Source of the DNA: Fallopia convolvulus
Lineage: Eukaryota; Streptophyta; Magnoliopsida; Caryophyllales; Polygonaceae
Length of the DNA stretch: 64,000 nucleotides
NCBI GenBank assembly: GCA_964016875.1
Contig: OZ024737.1
Span: 35,403,683 to 35,467,682, forward strand
Direction: 5' to 3'
Part shown: positions 57,081-64,000 of the stretch, piece after piece
Layout: each line of letters opens with the position of its first letter
Position numbering within the stretch: position 1 is the first letter of the stretch
Notes under the pieces: generated by a model
The model's database searches: none
Seen by the model: only the letters and a program-made list of their open reading frames with translations
Told to the model about the DNA's origin: nothing
Program-made: the position numbers and the translations under genes

Positions 57081-57114
57081 GGCCCAATTAGCCCAAACAT
57101 GAAGGCCCGGCCCA
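57081..57114. promoter_or_regulatory. Cluster of three site II elements (TGGGCY)
   Basis: GGCCCA (57081), AGCCCA (57090) and GGCCCA (57109) are reverse-strand TGGGCC/TGGGCT within 34 bp, about 230 bp before the SKIP31-like start codon. Such clusters are bound by TCP factors in promoters of growth-related and housekeeping plant genes. Confidence 0.65.
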
Positions 57115-57333
57115 TGAAACCAGATCCGCGTAGGGTGCACGCCGCCCGCACCGCACCGATTGCCGATCGAAGGAGCACTGCGTTATCCTCCCCATCAGCA
57201 GAAGGGGAATTCGCGGAGGGCTGGATTTTGCATCGGATTCAAGGTGGTAAAATCGGCTAATTTCATCGTCAAATTCCGGTGAATTCTGATAGGATATCAA
57301 TTTTATAGCTTTGTCTTCGATTTCAGATTCAAT

Positions 57334-60300
57334 ATGGCGAGTTGGGACGAGGAAGACGAAAACCTTGCGCAATTTCTCGAATCTGAAGTCCTATCCCGGG
57401 ACTCCGATCAGGTACATCTCAGATTTCTCCTATTTTTTCATTTTTTGATTATCATAATAAACTTATTCCAAATTTGATGTAATTTCTTGGTTGCTGGTGA
57501 TTGGTGGTCGTTTAAAGTTTCGACCTTTATATATATTTCGTGTTATTCCAAATTGGATCAGGTGTTTGTATGAAGAAAAAATGACTTCCCTTGAGGCCTT
57601 GACAATTATGTTTATATAGGCTCAGCTCAATCATATGCTCTCGTGTCAAAAAAAATACCCCTAAATAACAGAGAACCAACTCAACCAAAAGTAGATGAGA
57701 CTTGAGAGCTCTGTATTTGACCTTATTTGAAGTACAATATCTCTCTTTGTGACTTTTATTTATTTACATTTAGTGAATAAGAACAAATCATGAACTATGA
57801 ATATGTTTATACATGTGTACTTTTTGGTTTTTTTTCTGAAGTTTTTGAGATGTTTAAATTTAAGACTCAAGAGAAAGGAAAATGAAGTGCATCTTTGCAA
57901 TCCAAATGAACTAGCTGTTCATGTGCACTGAATAAGGAAATTTTAAAAAAAACTTTTTTTTTTTGTTGTTGCCTCTTAGGATGAAGAGCAAATTAAGGAA
58001 AGGGAAAGACCAGCAAAGAGGCTTTGTAGAGATGATGCTAGCTTGGATGACAGAAAAGAAATTGTTGATAGAACTAACATGGCCTCTTCGAGCAGGGCTG
58101 TGGAGGGCTGTTCTATTAGCAATGTCATTAAAATGGAGATCAAAAGGATAGAGAGTGGGATATTAAGTAAGGTTCCTCCTGAGCTTTTTCATCATATCCT
58201 CAAGTTCCTATCTTCTGAGGTTCGTACTATCTCTAGTATCTTTTGCTTCTTAATATATTGTCTTCATTCTGCCTCTGTTGTTTGCTTTAAAATATATTAA
58301 GATTTTGTTTTATTTAGGATTGCTTCAGAAATATACCATATGTTCCATTTATCTGTATTTTTGTGACTGCATATTGTTTCTACATCAGTGTCTCAAGTAT
58401 TGTTTTGTGTTACACATTGTTATCTGCAGGACCTAATTTCATGCTCTCAAGTGTGTACATTCATGAGCCATGTGGCATCTGATGAAGCTTTATGGAGACG
58501 CTTGTGAGTAGAACTTTGTTTTCTCATATGCTTTCATAATATGGCATTTTTTTTTCTTCATTGCTGTAAAAACTGTCAAACTTTTTTATTCTCAATCAGT
58601 GATCTCCCTTTTGCCTGGCTATGGGCACAGACTTGCTGAGATTTCGGCCCATGGTATTTTCTTTTTATGAGGTGGGCTTAGTAATAGTTGTGTGTTTTAG
58701 AATGCTGTACTTGTAGCATACTTGGTAATTGTTTTCATCCTCAATACTGTACCAATTGCAGAAATTTGTAGCTATCTCTCAAGATTTGTGCTCTATTATA
58801 ATTAAACTGCATGATTGTAAAGTTTATTCTTGGATTATTTAAAGGGGATCAATTTTGCAACACCAACTTTGGAGTGGTGAGCAAATAATGGGTCGACTTT
58901 ATGAAATGAAATAATTAATACCAGGTTGAGTACTTGGGGCATTAAGTATCATAGACTATATCTGTGGTAACATTTTAGACAACTGGGTGCCTGTTACTTA
59001 GACTATTCAATTCTCTGGAAGGTTTTATAACAATAATCTCCTCACATTACATCTAAATTATCTAATCGCAAAATAAAATAAAATATAATCTATGAAAAGA
59101 TATATGATATTAAACCAACCTTGAGTTACCATTTTTACACTTTACTAAATGTATTTTTTTCCGCACAAACACTCCGAGGTGGTGTTAAATTTATAATTTC
59201 CACTTTGAATAATTGTACCAAGGCACAATTTAAAATGTAATTAATGGCCTAAAAGATTAAAAAGATAGTATCTTTATGCAAATGGAGTTTGTTATACAAA
59301 GATGAAATGTTTATGCCTGTGTGTGTATAATACTTATGCTTTTGTTCTTATTGTAATAAATTCATATTCCTGCTTCCAAATTATAATTTTTTCTTAAGGC
59401 TTTTGAAATTAAGGCAGCTTTGATTTATTAATAGAATCATATGGTACATTGTTAGCTCATTGAAATTTTGCACTACCTTAGGCTACCCTTTGAAAATTTT
59501 CATAGATATAGTATCGGTGAAAGGTAGAAGAAACTCTCAACTATGGCACATCAAGATAAAATAGGGCAATCTTTTGATGGCTTAGAAACATTTCATCTTA
59601 GTAGTTGTAACTTGTAATACTCTATGCCATTGTTATTCTTCTTTCTTTAGTGGTAAAACATTGGCAGTGAGAGCAATGTATGCTTGAACTTCAGGCATTT
59701 TTGGGTCTGAATTGTTTGAAGTGCTTGTTTCTCATTTTAATGTATTTTTGTTTGTGTAGGTACTGTTTGCGATGGGGCTTGTTGCCTCCAACTAAAAGAC
59801 TGCGTGAATGTGCTTGGAAAACATTATACATCAGGGTATTGTCTTTTTTGTGGATAATGTATCTTGATGAGTATGTGATTTCTACTGTTTTTATCTTTGA
59901 AATATAGAAATAGATTGATATATTATGCAGAAAAAATGACAACGTAATCATATAGTGGTAGATAAACTATATCTATAATCTTTCTGTACAACATAGTTTG
60001 TCTGTGCACATTATTTAGTTTATTCTTATTGATAAATATTTTCACAAATGCAGCGAGATGAAGAAGATCTGATTGAATCTGCAAAGAATTGCCAACCTGA
60101 GTTTAAAGAGTATTACATTCAGATGCATACTGCAAAGAGAAGTGAAGCGCCTCTGCCTTCACAGGTAACACTTCTTCATCCAAACTGACTGGCTTTATTA
60201 TATAGGGGGATGGAGTAAGCTAATTGATATGAAGAGATTGATGTAGGAGAAAAGAGTGAGCAAGTTTTGTAGAAATGTACTGAATAACTTTTTGGGTATT

Positions 60301-62139
60301 TCCTATAGGTGAATGAAATACAGAAGTTCAAAACAGAAAATTATGTAAGCAGTTTGGCTGAAAATTTTGTGTGAACGAAATATTTTAGAACTTTGATGAA
60401 TACATTGCGAATAGGCAGCCAGAGAAATTAAGTTTAAATGTTTAATGGAGAAATTCGATATTGGAATAGCTGTATAAGTGGTGAACAAGGTCGTATGATG
60501 GTGCTGCATAGTCAAATAAGATTGCAGAGTATTGGCATTAACAGCTGAAGCATAGCTTGTTAATAAAAAGCAATAGTGTGAGAGCAAGGTAAGAAAAATT
60601 GTATAAGGAAAATAAATCAGGGAGCAAGGTTAAGGAGTCTCAAAACTGCAAAAGCCATGAAAGCAAAGGGAAGACAACTATTTAGGTGTTTTTTTAGAAG
60701 AGGCTATATATGATAGGATGGATTAGATAGTTTTATACAAGACATTACGCAGGTATCTAAAATTCATCTACGAAAGGAGCTCATTGAAAAGCTTGCAGAT
60801 GATACCTATAAAAGGAAAATATAAATTGTGAAAACGAGATATGATGAACCTTATAGACGACAAATATATAAATTTGAGAAACAATCATGTAAAAGGAGCT
60901 ACTTTAAGAGAGTTTTATTATTAAAAAAAATCACATATTTATGAAGACGAATGAGATTTGGATTATGTAGTTAACTAAGATTGACATGTAGATTAGGAAG
61001 CAACTTTCTAGGAAAATAATGTGCATGGTTGACTAAATTATGAAATTGTGAGACACTATATATTTGTTTGGTCTGTTGTGTTCTTACTTCTCTTTTGTCA
61101 TTTTGGCTGACCGCAGTATATTTTTGTTGTATGTTATTGAGAAGGTGAATGATGATCTGGTGATAGTAGATAAAACAGTTGCTGATCAAATTGATATTTG
61201 GAAAAGTAGCAAGGGCCTTAATGGTAAGGTTACAGTTGACCATGCATGCTCGGGGCAATTGTGTTCTTATCACCAAATCGGGAATGTTTTTGTGTGTGAA
61301 AAAACCGGGAATGTTCATGGTAAGATATCTTCATTCACCTATTTGAGGCCTTCTTTATCTTAGAAAAAGAGAGGCCTAGAATTTTGCTTTGTTTAGGCTG
61401 TTCGTTTAAGTGCTTGAAGAGTTTTTACTAATTTGTAGCCAATTCTTCAACCTCTGCAGTTTGCGATGATACATGTCGAGAAGTATTTTTGGATCCTGAA
61501 AACCAGCTTTTGGTTTGCAGAGTGTCTGGACGCTGCTTTGACACTCTGCTTTCATCAAGCGAGATGGAGTCTGATGCTGTAAGTAGGATTTTAAGATCAG
61601 ATTTCCCCGTAAAAGTTCTCTTTCTTACTATGTTACTCTTATATTTAAGTAGACATGTTTCCTCTGCATCCATATCCTTCAAGATCATTTAATATTATAA
61701 CATGTTACATTCTGAGATCTGTTATATGCAAGGTCTATCTTAGAGATGGTTTGTTGGTTTTACAAAATAACTGGGTCCAAGCTCACAGTAACGCTTCTTC
61801 TGTACTAATCACATTTACAATGCTTGGCTATATATTTTTTAAAAGTATACAGATTATAGCAAATATCTTATACCAGGACTCTGAGGCAAAGTTCGGTTTC
61901 TTATGACACAGGAACAGCAGCTGAGTGGGTTAATTGATGAAGTTGAGCCATTCATGGGAGCAGGGCGTTTCGGTATGAGACTCAACTTTCACATCTTGCC
62001 TGTCTATTTACACTTTACATTTCATCTTAAATAGTATCCTCATTTGCATTTTTAACTGTTCATGGCAGCACGCGCATATCTACTGGGTTACAATTGCGCT
62101 GATGAGAAGGAGCTTGAAGCTGCATTGAGGTTTTGCTGA
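57334..62139 (+). CDS. SKIP31: F-box protein, SKIP31-like
   Basis: Nine exons (57334-57411, 57980-58219, 58430-58503, 59760-59835, 60054-60164, 61145-61319, 61460-61578, 61912-61972, 62069-62139) give 334 residues. The F-box spans about residues 88-131 ('LSKVPPELFHHILKFLSSED', 'LISCSQVCTFMSHVASDEAL', 'WRRL'), the surface that binds SKP1/ASK in SCF ubiquitin ligases. Downstream, 'YCLRWGLLPPTKRLRECAWK' and a Cys/His-rich module ('DHACSGQLCSYHQIGNVFVC', 'CDDTCREVF', 'CRVSGRCFD') are typical of SKIP31, named in Arabidopsis as a SKP1-interacting partner. The C-terminus 'YLLGYNCADEKELEAALRFC' is conserved. The Cys/His pattern may bind zinc (inference). No defects seen. Substrates cannot be read from sequence. 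Confidence 0.92.
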
Positions 62140-62408
62140 GCACTGTTATGAGTTAATCCTCTCACTGGTGCTGTCTGCTGCTGCTACTTGTAGTTGTAAT
62201 GTAGTGTATTGTGTTTGAATCTTAGCCAAGAAAACTCTTAGAGAGTCGATATCTTTGTCTCTAATTATGTGGTATTAAGCTATAGCTACTTGATGCATAT
62301 GGCGGAATAGTCTGGCCCAGTTAGGCCTGAGCCGAGAGCGGTCTTGGCTATCGGAATATGGAGTTTAAGTTGCCATGTATCTATTTGCAAGTTCCATAAG
62401 TTATCAGT
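62140..62408. other. 3' region of the SKIP31-like gene
   Basis: Probable 3'UTR. The Harbinger remnant begins directly after it on the opposite strand. Confidence 0.5.
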
Positions 62409-62960
62409 AATGTATATTTTAAGGGATGCTTGTCTTTGAGACCTGATAAAGTGACCACTTCCAATCCTTGGTGTTAGGGTGGTTAATGCTTATTACCGGT
62501 AGAGGTGGGAGCTTAATTGATTGATTGAGCAAATGTCGGTCAAGGTGGATAGACATCAGTGAGATAATATCCTTATTGTAGGTGTGTCCATTGACTGTAA
62601 AAGTCACTTTTGGAGCTGTACCTTGTAAGGTGTCATCAAATACTAAAGATCGATCAAGAACATTAATATCATTACATATACTTGAACCTAAAAATGCATG
62701 CCAAAACCAAAGGTATTCTGATACGACGGCTTCCAGTATAATTGTTGAAATTTTTTTTATCTCCACGAGTGAACATGTCTTTCCATGAAGCGGGAAAATT
62801 TTTCCATCCCTAATGCATACAATTAATGGAGTCCAACATCCCAGGAAATCCACGAGCCTCTCCAATCTGCAGTAGTCATAGTGTGTCTGCGCGGGTTGGC
62901 CGCCTCAAGTATTCATCGCCGAAGAAATTAATGATTCCATCGCCGAAGAAATCCACAAAG
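62409..62960 (-). pseudogene. PIF/Harbinger DDE transposase, frameshifted fragment
   Basis: On the minus strand 'FFGDGIINFFGDEYLRRPTRADTL' and 'GEARGFPGMLDSINCMH' (containing the first catalytic Asp) lie in one frame. A shift then leads to 'TIILEAVVSEYLWFWHAFLG', 'SICNDINVLDRSLVFDDTLQ' (second catalytic Asp in NDINVL) and 'FTVNGHTYN'. This is the plant Harbinger/ALP1-like DDE domain. In-frame stops (for example after NCMH) and the shift inactivate it, and the part with the final Glu is missing or degraded past 62570. Confidence 0.88.
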
Positions 62961-63049
62961 CCTTACATTATATGAGTAATTATTATCACATAGCATAAAT
63001 ACCCATAACTTTGCATTAACACATGGTATGTTCTCTTTGTAGATAAGGC

Positions 63050-63275
63050 CTTGTCTCTTTGTAGATTCGGTCAAGATTTTGGGCGTGATTCCTTATCTCT
63101 TTGAAGATTATGTCAGTCACCCTTATCTCTTTTCAGATTTTGCATGTGATTCCTTATCTTTTTCCAAATTATGTCAGTCACTCTTATCTCTTCCCAGATT
63201 TTGCATGTGATTCCTTATCTTTTTCCAGATTATGTCAGTCACCCTTATCTCTTTGTAGATTTTGCATGTGATTAA
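63050..63275. repeat. Tandem repeat between the two Harbinger ORFs, about 60-bp unit
   Basis: Alternating half-units 'CTTATCTCTTT..AGATTATGTCAGTCACC' and 'CTTATCTCTTT..AGATTTTGCATGTGATTC', about 30 bp each, repeat almost four times. The two half-units are themselves related. Confidence 0.85.
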
Positions 63276-63419
63276 ACAAGGGTATAACACTGAAGGAAAA
63301 GTACATTACATTAAATACTTCATAAATCACACAATGTCGATTAAATAAGGAAAAACAGATTCAAACACACATATTGAAACACATAGATTGAAGCATACTT
63401 AAAACATAAAATTACTTGA

Positions 63420-64000
63420 TAGATCACATTCCACCTAATGGAAGATCCTCAAGGATAATGTGCGAACCCTGCCATCAAAGCACGCTTGTGGGCTTCTCCT
63501 TCAGGTGGAAGCTCTCCTTGCGCCATCAGTGAGCTAAGCATCTCCATCTTCTTTGTTTTTTTCCCACATCTCTAGCTTTTTGGCTTTGCATGCCTCCTTT
63601 GCCATTTGCACTTCATAATTCTTTTTCTATTTCTCATTAGATCCCCTCTCTTTTTGCTTAATGAGCTCAACGTCTTCTTGATAGCTTGATGATTAAACTT
63701 GTTTTTTTCCTTTGCTTTTGCCTCCTCTCTTTGCAGCCTTCATATCGGACGTTCAATAGTATCTGATACTCAGTGAATGCACTCATAGGTGTATTTCCAT
63801 CCTGAGTTTCTACTTCAACATCGGACCTCGTTCTTTTTGAGCTACCACTTACCGAGCTTGGCTTAGCCCGATCCACCTTCAACAAGTAATCAACACTCTA
63901 CAGTGTCAGTTCACGAAGAACCTCCCAAGCATGCTCCATCCGAAACTTCTTTTTTGTGGTAGTTTTATAATAGTCATGTGCCCTTTGAAGAATATCAGGA
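63420..64000 (-). pseudogene. Harbinger ORF1-like (Myb/NAM-associated) protein fragment, runs off the edge
   Basis: On the minus strand, from the window edge: 'RAHDYYKTTTKKKFRMEHAWEVLRE' in one frame, then 'AKPSSVSGSSKRTRSDVEVE', 'TQDGNTPMSAF' and, after stops, a Lys/Glu-rich tail. This is the C-terminal half of the trihelix/NAM-associated protein that accompanies PIF/Harbinger transposases and related plant genes. Together with the transposase at 62409-62960, in the same orientation, it marks one decayed element. The upstream part lies outside the window. Confidence 0.75.

Overview
This window is nuclear DNA from a flowering plant, most likely a eudicot. The protein-coding genes have many short exons split by AT-rich GT-AG introns, their products belong to plant gene families, and the space between them is filled with plant transposable elements of nearly every class. 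The species cannot be named from the sequence. No rRNA gene, canonical tRNA gene or CRISPR array is visible. A 200-base run of N (2150-2349) is an assembly gap.

Layout. 1-19,000 is a repeat-rich block. It holds a decayed hAT transposase, a 3'-truncated Ty1/copia element, minor repeats, a complete young LTR element with no gag-pol (9864-14265, 5-bp target duplication GACAC), a 1.1-kb inverted-repeat element studded with TTGTTCAT motifs, and a Mutator-like element carrying rearranged pieces of a U-box/ARM ubiquitin-ligase gene. 19,200-28,900 holds two genes: a 16-exon coiled-coil protein of unknown function and a five-exon RSL-type bHLH root-hair regulator. 29,500-36,700 holds LINE remnants and a 3.7-kb solo LTR flanked by ATCAT. 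36,700-45,100 is the THO complex subunit 1 (HPR1) gene. 45,800-51,000 holds a Harbinger-type MITE, a second decayed hAT copy interrupted by a 1.23-kb near-palindromic Mutator-like element with a 9-bp target duplication, and a 667-bp hAT MITE. 51,300-55,600 is a SAP30BP/HCNGP-like gene. 56,000-56,600 is LINE reverse-transcriptase debris. 57,334-62,139 is a SKIP31-like F-box gene. 62,400-64,000 holds remnants of a PIF/Harbinger transposon (transposase and its Myb/NAM-like partner ORF).

The five intact genes are not an operon and show no obvious pathway link. THO1 (mRNA export) and the SAP30BP-like protein (splicing/transcription) both act in nuclear mRNA metabolism, SKIP31 is predicted to act in SCF ubiquitination, and the bHLH regulates root-hair growth. 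All five lie on the plus strand. Exon boundaries were set by hand from GT-AG (once GC-AG) signals that keep the reading frame open through to the stop codon. They have not been tested against transcripts.
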